From Chitinophagaceae bacterium UBA2791 (GTDB lineage: Bacteria > Bacteroidota > Bacteroidia > Chitinophagales > Chitinophagaceae): a stretch of DNA of 51,909 nucleotides. The notes beneath the pieces were generated by a model that saw only the letters and a program-made list of their open reading frames with translations, had not been told where the DNA came from and did not search any database. The position numbers were made by a program, and so were the translations under genes. Of the stretch, positions 1 to 9,019 are shown one piece after another (the first letter of the stretch is position 1; each line of letters opens with the position of its first letter). Where the stretch lies: assembly GCA_002352105.1 (NCBI GenBank), contig DEHV01000008.1:63672-115580 (forward strand), given 5' to 3'.

Positions 1-257
1 ACATGGATCATGACGCGATCAAAATCATGCTCCTTATTACAAGCGGCCACAGCGCGGATAAACCGAAGATGGTTGAATACCTTGTTTTTTTTCCTGGGCA
101 CGTAGATAATATCCGGATTGCCTGGCTCTATCCGTTCTTTATTAAAGTCATAACATAAGTATTTAACCTCGTGTCCCTTGCTTTTAAGATAAGTATAGTA
201 CCTGTGATAGTCAACCAATAAGCCAAACTGGCTATGCGTTACCAAAAGTATTTTCAT
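1..257 (-). CDS. Glycosyltransferase, N-terminal part (cut by window edge)
   Basis: The frame starts at an ATG read from 257 down and runs off the left edge, giving about 85 residues. It begins MKILLVTHSQFGLLVDYHRY, a typical first strand of a Rossmann-fold, GT-B type glycosyltransferase, followed by KGHEVKYLCYDF and a basic stretch. The ATG overlaps the TGA of the upstream polymerase gene by four bases (ATGA), so the two are translationally coupled. Its place at the end of a wza-wzc-wzx-glf-wzy operon supports a role in building the polysaccharide repeat unit on the inner face of the membrane. Donor, acceptor and family cannot be told from this fragment. Confidence 0.7.
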   Translation of the reverse strand, partial: MKILLVTHSQFGLLVDYHRYYTYLKSKGHEVKYLCYDFNKERIEPGNPDIIYVPRKKNKVFNHLRFIRAVAACNKEHDFDRVMIH

Positions 258-1480
258 GAAGTCTCCAGGGTTTCAGTACGGTAGAGAGGCGAATTAAGAT
301 AATACACCAGTAAAAAATAGACCGCGCAAAAGTTCTGGTTCCGGAATACATCGTTGTAAAAAAGGGTTATGATAAACAGCAGCAGCAAAAATATCCCGAA
401 TTTATTGGTATGCCTGAAGTAGTTATTGGCATAGGCTATGAGCCAGAAAGTGCCGATTGTGAACAACAAACCGCCCTGGATCAATAAAATGAAAAGAAAG
501 GGACGCGTGCCGGCTAACAACCATTGGTAGGTTAAGGCAAAATGCGACATGCCCAATACAGTTCCTCCTTTAAATACGCCATATTCGATCCCAAAAAAGA
601 AGGTATTGGCCTGCTCGGAAATCAACTGCCAGGCAACGATAATTTTGGTAAGCCGCGGAATATCGTTCGACGAGTAAATATCTCCCGCCAGATATTCGCC
701 GAGAAAATCGGCGGAAAATGCGCCGGCCATACTATTATCTCCGAAAGAATGCGAATTACTGCTATAATAAGTATTAAAAATAAAGAGAAAGACCGCTGCG
801 GCGCCGAAAGCCAACAAGACGCTTTTCAGCCGCAACTTAATATAGATAAAAACAAACATTAAGGGGATCAGAATGAACGATACCTTGGTTTCATTGAGCA
901 GAAGGGGCAGCAGACAAAAATATAACAGCCCGATCTCCAGCAGGTGTTTTTTAAAATGCGACATAAAATAAACCAGGCAGATCACCGACAATGTCAGTAC
1001 CCCGCTGCCCTTGTCGCCCAGGGTTCCGCCCACAAAATCGGAAGGCCCGTGTTGGGCAAACTGAAGATAGGCAACGGGAATCTGCGCAATCAGGAAGAAA
1101 CCCGCATATTTCTTTAGTATCCCGATGTATTCCCTGGCCGTTTCCTCATTCCCTTCCGCAAAGATCTTATTGTAGAAAATAATCAGGCAGGGCAAGATGA
1201 TCACTTCCCTGAGCCCGTTAAGAGTAGAGATGAAGGAGGATTCGTTATAAGAAAAATTAAGGACAACGCAGGCTGCAAGAAAAAACAGGATATAAGCCAA
1301 TCCTGAACGGATATAAGAAATGCTGGTCAGCGCCAAAAGAAAGATCATTGCATCGTACAAAAAATACAACGCCGTTTTACTTGAACCCATAAAGAGATCG
1401 GTAATAAATCCCGAGAAGCCGGAAATATACAGCAACAGGACAAAAATAACCTTATCTATAGGACGCAAGAAACTCTGCAT
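254..1480 (-). CDS. O-antigen polymerase (Wzy-like) integral membrane protein
   Basis: The 408-residue protein is almost entirely hydrophobic, with about ten to twelve membrane segments and a larger polar loop around residues 240-300, the usual layout of Wzy polymerases and O-antigen ligases. A short polar NETK motif between two membrane helices (about residues 196-199) is typical of Bacteroidota Wzy-like proteins. It would join lipid-linked repeat units on the periplasmic side. Its ATG lies two bases after the stop of the preceding glycosyltransferase gene, and its TGA overlaps the next start. These proteins diverge quickly in sequence, so the call rests on topology, length and operon context. 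A WaaL-type ligase is the alternative. Confidence 0.7.
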   Translation of the reverse strand: MQSFLRPIDKVIFVLLLYISGFSGFITDLFMGSSKTALYFLYDAMIFLLALTSISYIRSGLAYILFFLAACVVLNFSYNESSFISTLNGLREVIILPCLIIFYNKIFAEGNEETAREYIGILKKYAGFFLIAQIPVAYLQFAQHGPSDFVGGTLGDKGSGVLTLSVICLVYFMSHFKKHLLEIGLLYFCLLPLLLNETKVSFILIPLMFVFIYIKLRLKSVLLAFGAAAVFLFIFNTYYSSNSHSFGDNSMAGAFSADFLGEYLAGDIYSSNDIPRLTKIIVAWQLISEQANTFFFGIEYGVFKGGTVLGMSHFALTYQWLLAGTRPFLFILLIQGGLLFTIGTFWLIAYANNYFRHTNKFGIFLLLLFIITLFYNDVFRNQNFCAVYFLLVYYLNSPLYRTETLETS

Positions 1481-1482
1481 GA

Positions 1483-2499
1483 TTACGGCTTTACCAACTC
1501 ATTAAGGGCGGTTCTAAGAAAAAATCCTTTTCTTACCTTATCGGCAAAAAGCGCTACATTTTTTACGTATTCCTTATACTGCTCCTCCGTTATCCGGTTC
1601 CCTATCGTTTCCAGTTCATGAAAACGCTCAATGGCAAAACCGATATTGTTTTGGAGAATAAAAGGGGCTATAGCCGCTTCCTTCCAAACGATAACAGGTA
1701 ATCCAAGGGAAAGATACAGAGAAAATTTGTGGGGATTATTATAACGTATATAGTTGCCGAAAACCCCTTCGCAGGTTTCCAGGCTGGAGCCTTCCCAAAT
1801 CAACCCGAAATGATAATTCTCGCCCAGATCAGGGGTATGGGGATCAAAGACGCCTTTATAACTGATCCTCGCGCAGCCATTCAGTTTTTCGGGCTCGAAA
1901 TACTGGCCATAGACGCAGAGTTCCACATTGTCCAGTTTCTCCATGCCTTTTTCATAGAGATAACCGGCCTTCCTATATGCTAGATTACCGGCATAGAATA
2001 TTTTTACAGGCTTGCCGACGGATGGAGCGTAAAAATCTTTTGCCGCAGGCAGGCAATAGTCAAACGCCTGCAGGTCGACCAGTTTTTTCTTATACCCCTT
2101 CTGCCGCAGCCATGCCGTCATAGACGCATTGTGAGAAATCAGCCCATCAAACATTTTCAGGAAAAACATATCTTCCCGGTTAGACGAGCCCTCTCTTAAG
2201 GAAGCAATATCATGAACCACTCCATAGAATTTCACCCTTTTCACCCGGGAGAATAAATAAACCATAGCGATCCTTTTACGGATCGAGCAGGGATACTCCA
2301 GCACTATATGGGTTTCGCCGGGAACAACAAGGCGGGAAAGCGTTTTCCAGAACTTAACAGCGTCCGACGCCTTCCTGATGGGCGGAAAATAAACGGTATG
2401 ATAACCTTCTTTTTCCAATATCTCCCGCACATCGACCCTGGCTTTTAAGCCCGCGGTCTTGTCTTCATGTATATCGGCGCTTAAAAATATTTTTTTCAT
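1483..2499 (-). CDS. Glycosyltransferase, possible galactofuranosyltransferase
   Basis: This is a 338-residue soluble protein starting MKKIFLSADIHEDKTAGLKA. It has the two-lobed GT-B look: an N-terminal lobe with EYPCSIRKR and a GVVHDIASLR strand, the segment SHNASMTAWLRQKG, and a C-terminal lobe with NNPHKFSLYLSLGLPVIVW, which resembles the donor-binding region of bacterial sugar and galactofuranosyl transferases. The glf gene is the next gene upstream, so UDP-galactofuranose is the likely donor; this is inferred from context. A 139-base gap holding a strong hairpin separates it from glf, the only sizeable gap in the downstream half of the operon. The wzy-like gene follows after two bases. 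Confidence 0.7.
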   Translation of the reverse strand: MKKIFLSADIHEDKTAGLKARVDVREILEKEGYHTVYFPPIRKASDAVKFWKTLSRLVVPGETHIVLEYPCSIRKRIAMVYLFSRVKRVKFYGVVHDIASLREGSSNREDMFFLKMFDGLISHNASMTAWLRQKGYKKKLVDLQAFDYCLPAAKDFYAPSVGKPVKIFYAGNLAYRKAGYLYEKGMEKLDNVELCVYGQYFEPEKLNGCARISYKGVFDPHTPDLGENYHFGLIWEGSSLETCEGVFGNYIRYNNPHKFSLYLSLGLPVIVWKEAAIAPFILQNNIGFAIERFHELETIGNRITEEQYKEYVKNVALFADKVRKGFFLRTALNELVKP

Positions 2500-2554
2500 C
2501 GAAAGATCCCTGCTTTAATACGGATAGGCTAAATATTGAAAGATAAACAATAAC

Positions 2555-2592
2555 CAGGGCCGCCTACCGGATATCGCCCGGTATTGGCCCTG
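2555..2592 (-). terminator. Strong hairpin between glf and the glycosyltransferase
   Basis: Two nested perfect inverted repeats are visible: outer CAGGGCC (2555-2561) with GGCCCTG (2586-2592), and inner TACCGG (2565-2570) with CCGGTA (2578-2583). On the transcribed minus strand the hairpin is followed by GGTTATTGTTT, a poor U-tract. It may be a partial terminator or attenuator, or an RNA-stabilising structure that separates expression of the upstream and downstream parts of the operon. Confidence 0.5.
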
Positions 2593-2638
2593 TACAATTT
2601 TTATTTCTGCCGCGCGATATGCCGGATCAGGCAAGCCG

Positions 2639-3751
2639 CTATTTACGATTATTAGCAAACTCCCTGGCTGCCGTTAACGCTTCGGCTATAACATGATGCA
2701 TATCCATATAACGATAGGTAGCCAGCCGGCCAATAAAAGTATGGTTTTTTAATTTTTCCGCCTCCTGCTGATAGGCGGCCAGTATCTTCATATCCGCAGC
2801 CAGCCGCTTGGGATAGTAAGGAATATCGCCCTCGGTTGTTTCCTTGCTGTATTCTTTAAAATAGACCGTCTTATCGTGCTGTTCCCAGGGCGTAAAATGT
2901 TTGTGTTCATGTACGCGGGTATAGGGAATGGATTCTTCAGAATAATTGATCACCGGGTTGCCCTGGTAATCTCCTTCGGTTTCATGCCGCTCAAAGAACA
3001 CCGTCCGGTAAGAAAGCCGCCCGTGCTTGTAATTAAAAAATGCGTCTAACGGACCGGAGTAAAATATATGATCAAATCCCGAAGTGTCGAAACCATCGTC
3101 AAAGCGCGTATTCAGCTGCACCCTGATCTTCGGATGATCAAGCATTTTTTCAAAAAGGCTGGTATATCCGTTAACGGGAATACCCTGTATGGGATTGTTA
3201 TAATAGTTATCGTTGTAGTTGAACCTTACGGGAAGCCTTTTCAGGATCGAGGCCGGTAGTTCGGAAGGTTCGCATCCCCACTGCTTTTTCGTATAGCCAT
3301 AGAAAAAGGCCTTGTACAGGTCTTTACCAATGAACTTCATGGCCTGCTCTTCAAAGTTTTTAGGCTCTCCGATCTGTTTGTCGCTAAGCGATTCCACAAA
3401 TTCGCGGGCTTCTTTAGGGTTTAAGGTTTTGCCAAAGAACTGATTGATCGTATGCAGGTTTATGGGCATGGAATAGACCTGCCCCTTATAAACGATCTTT
3501 ACGCGGTTGACAAAGGGCTGAAACTCCCCAAATCGCTGAATATACTCCCATACCTCCAGGTTATCGGTATTAAAAATATGAGGGCCGTAAGTATGCACCA
3601 TCACGTTGGTCGATTGGTCTCTCGCCGTATGACAGTTGCCTCCGATATGATCTCTTTCGTCTATCACTAAAACCTCGCAATCGAGCGTATTGACCAGTCT
3701 TTCAGCTATTACAGCGCCCGAAAAACCGGCGCCCACGATTAAAACTTTCAT
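2639..3751 (-). CDS. glf: UDP-galactopyranose mutase
   Basis: The enzyme is a flavoprotein that interconverts UDP-galactopyranose and UDP-galactofuranose in the cytoplasm. The 370-residue length is normal for the bacterial family. Visible hallmarks are the FAD-binding GAGFSG motif at residues 7-12, HTYGPHIFNT at 53-62, FYGYTKKQWG at 150-159, and a Tyr/Asn-rich stretch around 178-197 ending IPVNGYT. The ATG overlaps the stop codon of the wzx gene (ATGA, 3748-3751). A galactofuranosyltransferase-like gene follows, so the operon probably makes a glycan with furanose galactose. The family assignment is secure; the final glycan is inferred. Confidence 0.96.
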   Translation of the reverse strand: MKVLIVGAGFSGAVIAERLVNTLDCEVLVIDERDHIGGNCHTARDQSTNVMVHTYGPHIFNTDNLEVWEYIQRFGEFQPFVNRVKIVYKGQVYSMPINLHTINQFFGKTLNPKEAREFVESLSDKQIGEPKNFEEQAMKFIGKDLYKAFFYGYTKKQWGCEPSELPASILKRLPVRFNYNDNYYNNPIQGIPVNGYTSLFEKMLDHPKIRVQLNTRFDDGFDTSGFDHIFYSGPLDAFFNYKHGRLSYRTVFFERHETEGDYQGNPVINYSEESIPYTRVHEHKHFTPWEQHDKTVYFKEYSKETTEGDIPYYPKRLAADMKILAAYQQEAEKLKNHTFIGRLATYRYMDMHHVIAEALTAAREFANNRK

Positions 3752-5100
3752 TTTTTTATCTTTTGTTGAATGATAAGGATAATAGGTTTAAGAAACCTCA
3801 CAAAATGATTAGCGGTAAAATATTTTTTTTCGATCATATTTATTCCCATCCGGTAAAGGACAAAAAACATACTGCCCGTAATAAGCATTTCGGTCAGGAG
3901 CCAGGACCACGCTGAGCCAATAAACCCTAAGCGGGTAACCAATAGGAAGTTAAGCGCCAGGCTGATCACTGCGCCCAACGTTGTAATGCGAAAAAATGAC
4001 CGGTCCATTTTCAGGTTGATCATGGTTTGAATGCCCAATAAATTATTCCACCCGATAATAATGGGAATAAAAGCAAGCGTCTGGAACGCCGGGACCGCAG
4101 GCTCAAATGCTTCTCCATAAACGATAAGAATGGTCAGGGGCCCCAGGAAATAGAGCGCAATGGAAGCCGCAATGGTAATGGCGGTAATAATGGGAAACAA
4201 CTGCCGTACGATATCAATACCCCTATCCCTGCTTTCGGAAAAAGCGGCGCCTATATAGGGAAACAACGCCTGGGATATCGGGACTGAGATCATTTGCTGC
4301 GCAATCAGTATCAACCTCCACCCCGCCGTGTAATAACCCACCTGCTCTGCTGTTTGCAGAAATCCCAGGAGCACCACGTTGGTAGTGGTGTACAGGTTTA
4401 CGACCACTGAAGAGAAGAAGATGATCCTTTCTTTCCACAACAGGTTCAGCGCATCCTTGGTCTTTGGCCTTTTTAACGTGATCTTATATCGCTTAATGGC
4501 GTAGACAAAGGAATAAACGCCTACCCCTATCTGCGCAATACTGACCGCCAGCGGTTGCCATACATAATCCACCTTTTCCCTGATAAAGACGAAAATAAGT
4601 ATGGTAAAAATAGTCTTGGCGGCCAGGTTGAATATTGCTACGCGGGTCAGCTCCTGCATGCCCTGAAATAGCCAGTTGGGCGTAATCACCCAGGCAAAGC
4701 AGACCAGAAAACTAAAGATTGCCGTTGCCTTTTCCTCCCTGAACTGGGGCATTGCAAATAAAAGGACAACAAATATGACGATCGATATCGCCAGCATCAG
4801 GCTTTTAGCGAGCAATACCAGGTTGAATATCCGGTTTCTTTCTTCCAGGTTGCTGCGGTTGGACGCTATTGCCCTGGTGGCTGTGAGGTCGAATCCAAAA
4901 TTGATCAGTAAAACAAAATATACGACAAAAGCCGCGGCAAAATTAATGACGCCCAGTTTATCCGGACCAATGATCCTGGACACATAGGGAAGCGTCAATA
5001 ACGGGAAAACATAGTTGGCTACCTGGACAATTCCGATCGAAAAGACATTCTTTAACACGCCCGCCTTCCGCACGGGCTGAACGCCTGCATCAACTGCCAC
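3748..5100 (-). CDS. Wzx-type flippase (polysaccharide biosynthesis protein)
   Basis: This 450-residue polytopic membrane protein begins, after a short polar leader, with KNVFSIGIVQVANYVFPLLTLP, a very common opening of Wzx/RfbX-like flippases of the MOP superfamily. About twelve to fourteen hydrophobic segments follow. It would flip lipid-linked repeat units to the periplasm for the Wzy-like polymerase. No in-frame ATG is available near the start: the longest frame begins at GTG 5100, and a second GTG at 5058 (before LKNVF) is equally plausible, so the start is uncertain. It lies 52 bases after the antiterminator gene and overlaps glf by four bases. Confidence 0.9.
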   Translation of the reverse strand: MAVDAGVQPVRKAGVLKNVFSIGIVQVANYVFPLLTLPYVSRIIGPDKLGVINFAAAFVVYFVLLINFGFDLTATRAIASNRSNLEERNRIFNLVLLAKSLMLAISIVIFVVLLFAMPQFREEKATAIFSFLVCFAWVITPNWLFQGMQELTRVAIFNLAAKTIFTILIFVFIREKVDYVWQPLAVSIAQIGVGVYSFVYAIKRYKITLKRPKTKDALNLLWKERIIFFSSVVVNLYTTTNVVLLGFLQTAEQVGYYTAGWRLILIAQQMISVPISQALFPYIGAAFSESRDRGIDIVRQLFPIITAITIAASIALYFLGPLTILIVYGEAFEPAVPAFQTLAFIPIIIGWNNLLGIQTMINLKMDRSFFRITTLGAVISLALNFLLVTRLGFIGSAWSWLLTEMLITGSMFFVLYRMGINMIEKKYFTANHFVRFLKPIILIIQQKIKK

Positions 5101-5152
5101 TGGGGGATATTTTAGGATACATGGGATATTCCGGGCTTATGCCGTGCGAGCT

Positions 5153-5707
5153 TCAGTTGGAAAGTTTAATATTATCATTCGAGCTGAGGTTGAATTGCCT
5201 GACCAACTTCACTTTCTCAATATGCGATTTATCTATTTCCGCCACCAGGGTGAATCCAAGAGAAGGCAAAAGCACTTTTACGGTTTTGTGCTTAACTTCC
5301 ACCACATTACCCTCCATATATAGTAACGGGCCATGAGTAACCCTGACCGTATCGTTCAGGTTTACCTCGGCTTTCTCCAACTGTACATTTTCATAATCAT
5401 GCAGAAACCGCTTAATAACGTCTATCTCATTGTCATGGATAACGGCAGGTTTGCCCAGCCAGTAAACAAAGTTAACCACCCCGTCGATCTGCCTGATCTC
5501 CGGCTGCCTGCTTTCGGATATACGCACGAACACGTAAGACCGGAACAAAGGCTCCAGAACGATCTTTTTACGATCGCTCCATTGTTTCTGCACCTTGTTC
5601 AAAGGACAATAGTTGACGATCTTCCTTTTGCTAAGAAGATCAGCCACCTTTTTCTCCCAACGCGGCTTGGTGTACAGCGCATACCAGTTTTCTTTCTCCA
5701 TGTTCAT
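5153..5707 (-). CDS. UpxY-family transcription antiterminator (NusG-like)
   Basis: The 184-residue protein has a NusG N-terminal domain starting ENWYALYTKPRWEKKVADLL and ending near residue 105, then a KOW-like segment around residues 118-155 (NDTVRVTHGP, GNVVEVKHKTVKVLL). This is the plan of UpxY/LoaP-type specialised NusG paralogues, which in Bacteroides keep RNA polymerase from stopping early in the leader of their own capsule operon. UpxY genes are often first in the operon; here it is third, after wza and wzc, and separated from wzc by 124 bases. A second ATG at residue 3 is possible. Its target is probably the long leader before wza; this is inference. Confidence 0.88.
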   Translation of the reverse strand: MNMEKENWYALYTKPRWEKKVADLLSKRKIVNYCPLNKVQKQWSDRKKIVLEPLFRSYVFVRISESRQPEIRQIDGVVNFVYWLGKPAVIHDNEIDVIKRFLHDYENVQLEKAEVNLNDTVRVTHGPLLYMEGNVVEVKHKTVKVLLPSLGFTLVAEIDKSHIEKVKLVRQFNLSSNDNIKLSN

Positions 5708-5831
5708 AGTAGATAGTGATTAAACTTACGCTTTCTGATTCTTTAAAAAACGGCTTCGCCTACTCACTCACATTTCCGTAAATGACAATCTCTTACCTTG
5801 CTTCTACGAACCAGGGCTATAATAACTATTT

Positions 5832-8186
5832 TCAAACCTTAATCTTGCCAAAAATAGACTTCTTCTTCCTTACAACCCCATTGCCATTCCCGTCTTCATA
5901 TCCCATTCCATAACCGTATCCATATCCATAGCCTTTAAGTCCTCTCGACTTAACGCCATTAAAAATAATTGCCAGATTCTTTAACTCTTTTATTTTGTTG
6001 TTTTCATCAAGCATTTGAAGGAATACGCGGGGCGTATGTCCATGGCGCACCACGTATAAGGTAGCGTCGCAAAGCTGCGACAATAAATAAGCGTCTGTTA
6101 CCGGACTCACTGGAGCCGTATCAATCACTATATAGTCAAACGCGTTTTCCAGGTAGGCCAATAGTTCCTGTATTTTACCATTCAGGATCAATTCCGAAGG
6201 ATTGGGCGGAATAGGACCTGCTGAAATAAGAAACAGGTTTGGATTTATATCGGTCCTTTTAATTATTTCATCTGCTTCCTTATCGCCGATGAAATAATTG
6301 GTAATGCCTGAAGATGCAGATTTTAAGCCAAATATTTCGCTCAATTTAGGTTTTCTCAGGTCAAGCTCCAGCAATACAACCTTTTTATCCGTCAACGCCA
6401 GGCTCACCGCCAGGTTAGCGGCAATAAAACTCTTTCCCTCTCCGGAAATGCTTGAAGTTACCAATATCTTTTTCCTCCTGGAATTGATGCCCAGGTAAGT
6501 CAGGGAAGTCCGTATCTGCCGGAACTGCTCAGATACAAAATTCCTTTTATCGGGAGAAATAACAATGGGCATGTTGGAGTTATCATTGATCACTTCCCCG
6601 ATGACAGGCACGTTGGTGGAACTTTCTATCTCGCTTCTGAACAATATGTTTCTGTTTAATCCTTCCCTGACGGCAATAACGGCGATAGCCGCGGCAAGGC
6701 TGCCGAAAAAGCCGAACAAATAAACAAACGGCTTATTCGGACTTGCGGGCTCGTTGGAAGCTTCGCCTTCGTCAATGATCCTGCTGTCCGAAACAGTGGA
6801 ATTATAGGATAGCGCCGTTTCTTCCCGTTTCTGCAACAAGAAGGTATAGATGCTGTTCTTGATCGATTGCTGCCGGCTGATCTCCAGCAATTCCCTTTCT
6901 TTTTGCGGAATGGTGCGCAACATTGAGGAATAGTGGCTGCTGGTATTGGCCAGGTCGCTTCTACTGGCTTCAAGATTTCTTTTCTGGCTGGCTATATTTG
7001 CCAGGATGTTTGGTTTTATGCGATTGATCTGCTCCCTGAGCGAAACCGCCATCGGATTGTTTTCCCCTGCTGTTATTTTAAGCCTTTCGTACTGGCTCTG
7101 CGCATCGTACAACCTGGTAAGCAGGTCGCCCAGTATAGGGTCATTGATCCCTAACGTTGAAGGCACAATGCCGGCATCCTCTTTTTGGGAACGGACATAA
7201 TCTTCCACTTCTTTCAAGACGGAGAGCTGCACGCCAATTTCGCTCATCTTGGTATCGCTGGCGCCTACGCTCTGCAAAAACAACTGACCCTGGGCGCTGA
7301 TGTCGACAACATTGTTACGGGTCTTGTATTTCTGAATATTCGCTTCTACCGAATCGAGCTCAGACACCACCAGGTGAAGACGATCTTCCACAAACCGGAG
7401 CGTTCTGCCGGCCAATAGGTTCTTGTCCCTGATATTCGCCCCATTGTATGCATTGACCAGCTCATTTAAAATCAATTCTCCCCTCTTGGGAATAGGATCT
7501 TTCACTTTCAGGACGATCACGGTAGACTGCTTACTGGTAGGGCCGATAGAGAGTTGGGAATCGAGATATTTGACAACCATTTTAACCGGAACCAAAGCAA
7601 AGTACAGCGGCTTGCTCTCCTCGGGAGCATGATGATACGGATTTAGTGAAAAACGCATTACGCCCCAGGGAGCATTCACCCACTGATCGACGGGATACTC
7701 CTTGCCTTCTATGGTTACCAGCTTTGAAACCTTGTTGTACGTAAAATAGACTTTCTTCACCGGTATCAGGGAATCAGGCTCGCGCAATTCAACGGTAATA
7801 GGAGATTTTTCAAAAACAGGAACGGTGTTTACCCTCCCTTCTTCATATATCGGAGCGTACAACTTCATGTTCTTAGCCACCTCCCGAAGCAGGGTTCTCG
7901 ACCTTATTATTTCAATTTCGTTCTCAACGATCTTTTTGCCGCCGAAGAGATTCAGCGACTCCATGATCTGAGCATCATCTATTCCCTTCCGCTCGTCCTT
8001 TACCAATATGGTTGCCGTAGCTTCATAGACAGGGGTTGTATACCGGATATATAGATAGGAGCACAACACTCCTAATAAAACCATTATGATAAACAACGGC
8101 CAATAAGGTAAATACCGCAATACGATCTGGTTCACGATATTATCCTGTTGAAACCCGTTCTTTTTGTTGACCTGTGAATTACTCAT
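5832..8186 (-). CDS. wzc: Polysaccharide co-polymerase / tyrosine autokinase (Wzc-like)
   Basis: The 784-residue inner-membrane protein controls chain length and export. Residues 20-50 hold the first membrane helix, followed by a Wzz-type periplasmic domain (about 51-250), a coiled-coil region (250-460), and a second membrane helix (about 486-506). The cytoplasmic BY-kinase domain carries Walker A SGEGKS (581-586), Walker A' VVLLELDLRKP (603-613) and Walker B YIVIDTAP (685-692). The C-terminus has a Gly-Tyr repeat, GYGYGYGYGMGY (752-763), the expected autophosphorylation cluster, then a basic tail. It lies 26 bases after wza and should work with it in the export complex. Confidence 0.95.
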   Translation of the reverse strand: MSNSQVNKKNGFQQDNIVNQIVLRYLPYWPLFIIMVLLGVLCSYLYIRYTTPVYEATATILVKDERKGIDDAQIMESLNLFGGKKIVENEIEIIRSRTLLREVAKNMKLYAPIYEEGRVNTVPVFEKSPITVELREPDSLIPVKKVYFTYNKVSKLVTIEGKEYPVDQWVNAPWGVMRFSLNPYHHAPEESKPLYFALVPVKMVVKYLDSQLSIGPTSKQSTVIVLKVKDPIPKRGELILNELVNAYNGANIRDKNLLAGRTLRFVEDRLHLVVSELDSVEANIQKYKTRNNVVDISAQGQLFLQSVGASDTKMSEIGVQLSVLKEVEDYVRSQKEDAGIVPSTLGINDPILGDLLTRLYDAQSQYERLKITAGENNPMAVSLREQINRIKPNILANIASQKRNLEASRSDLANTSSHYSSMLRTIPQKERELLEISRQQSIKNSIYTFLLQKREETALSYNSTVSDSRIIDEGEASNEPASPNKPFVYLFGFFGSLAAAIAVIAVREGLNRNILFRSEIESSTNVPVIGEVINDNSNMPIVISPDKRNFVSEQFRQIRTSLTYLGINSRRKKILVTSSISGEGKSFIAANLAVSLALTDKKVVLLELDLRKPKLSEIFGLKSASSGITNYFIGDKEADEIIKRTDINPNLFLISAGPIPPNPSELILNGKIQELLAYLENAFDYIVIDTAPVSPVTDAYLLSQLCDATLYVVRHGHTPRVFLQMLDENNKIKELKNLAIIFNGVKSRGLKGYGYGYGYGMGYEDGNGNGVVRKKKSIFGKIKV

Positions 8187-8208
8187 ACATTTTTTGAATT
8201 ATAGCGCA

Positions 8209-8234
8209 CGCGTCAAAATACGCGCGTCAAAATA
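8209..8234 (+). repeat. 14-bp tandem duplication at the 3' end of wza
   Basis: CGCGTCAAAATA occurs at 8209-8220 and again at 8223-8234, a period of 14 bases. The duplication contains the current wza stop codon (TGA read from 8215). Removing one unit in silico would change the protein end from LTRVF-stop to LTRAL followed by an in-frame TAA. Confidence 0.85.
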
Positions 8235-9019
8235 ATGGCCACAAACGACAAGCCGCTTAATATCAGCGGCAGCATTTGCCGGGTTGACGTATTCGCCGCT
8301 ACCTTCGCGCTATTGGGTTCAGCATATACTATATCATTGGATTTTAAATAATAATACGGGGAAGTAAAGATCTCGCTGGTATTCAGGTTCAGCCTTTTTA
8401 CCAATTTGCTTCCCTTTTCCTCCCGGATCAATAAGATATTATCCCTTTTGGCATAAATAGTCAAATCTCCTGCCAATCCTAAGGCTTCCAGTATAGAAAT
8501 TTTCTCGTTCGGAACCGAGACCACCGTGGGCCTCGCTACTTCGCCTAATACGGTAACCCTGAAATTGAGGTAACGAACGGTAACAATAGGATCTTTCAGC
8601 AGTTGTTTTTCTATCAGCATCCTTGTAATATCGTCGCTCAGCTTTTGTTTGTTCAATCCTCCAGCCAGGATATTTCCTAAAACCGGAAACTGAATATAGC
8701 CGTCCTGGTTTACCAGGTAACCCGCCGAGGGAGCTATATTTCCCGCCAAAACCATGTTATTGCCCTGCAACGGGATATTCGGCGCATTGAAAATTTCGGA
8801 CGCTCCGGGCTCCATACTGCTGCTGACAGTAATACTAAGGATATCGCCTTTCTGAACCACAGGCTCCAGGTTCATTACGGAGGAGGGAATTACGCCATCT
8901 TCCAGGCCAGGAAAATAAGTGAATTTTTGCGTATTGACACAGCTACTGAAAATAAGCGCAGAACCTAATAACAGGACAAAATAGAATTTAATACGATCAG
9001 TAAGTGGGCTTGTTTTCAT
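8213..9019 (-). CDS. wza: Polysaccharide export outer-membrane lipoprotein (Wza-like)
   Basis: The 268-residue protein has a lipoprotein signal with lipobox FSSC and lipidated Cys27. It then shows a Poly_export domain (about 50-150, with VQKGDILSITVSS and NQDGYIQFPVLGNI) and one SLBB domain (about 155-215, FRVTVLGEVARPT). A hydrophobic helix closes the C-terminus (about 250-268). It forms the outer-membrane channel through which the polymer leaves, docking to Wzc, whose gene follows after 26 bases. It is shorter than E. coli Wza, as is common in Bacteroidota. As the first gene of the operon it is preceded by about 600 bases without a gene. Confidence 0.93.
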   Translation of the reverse strand: MKTSPLTDRIKFYFVLLLGSALIFSSCVNTQKFTYFPGLEDGVIPSSVMNLEPVVQKGDILSITVSSSMEPGASEIFNAPNIPLQGNNMVLAGNIAPSAGYLVNQDGYIQFPVLGNILAGGLNKQKLSDDITRMLIEKQLLKDPIVTVRYLNFRVTVLGEVARPTVVSVPNEKISILEALGLAGDLTIYAKRDNILLIREEKGSKLVKRLNLNTSEIFTSPYYYLKSNDIVYAEPNSAKVAANTSTRQMLPLILSGLSFVAIILTRVF

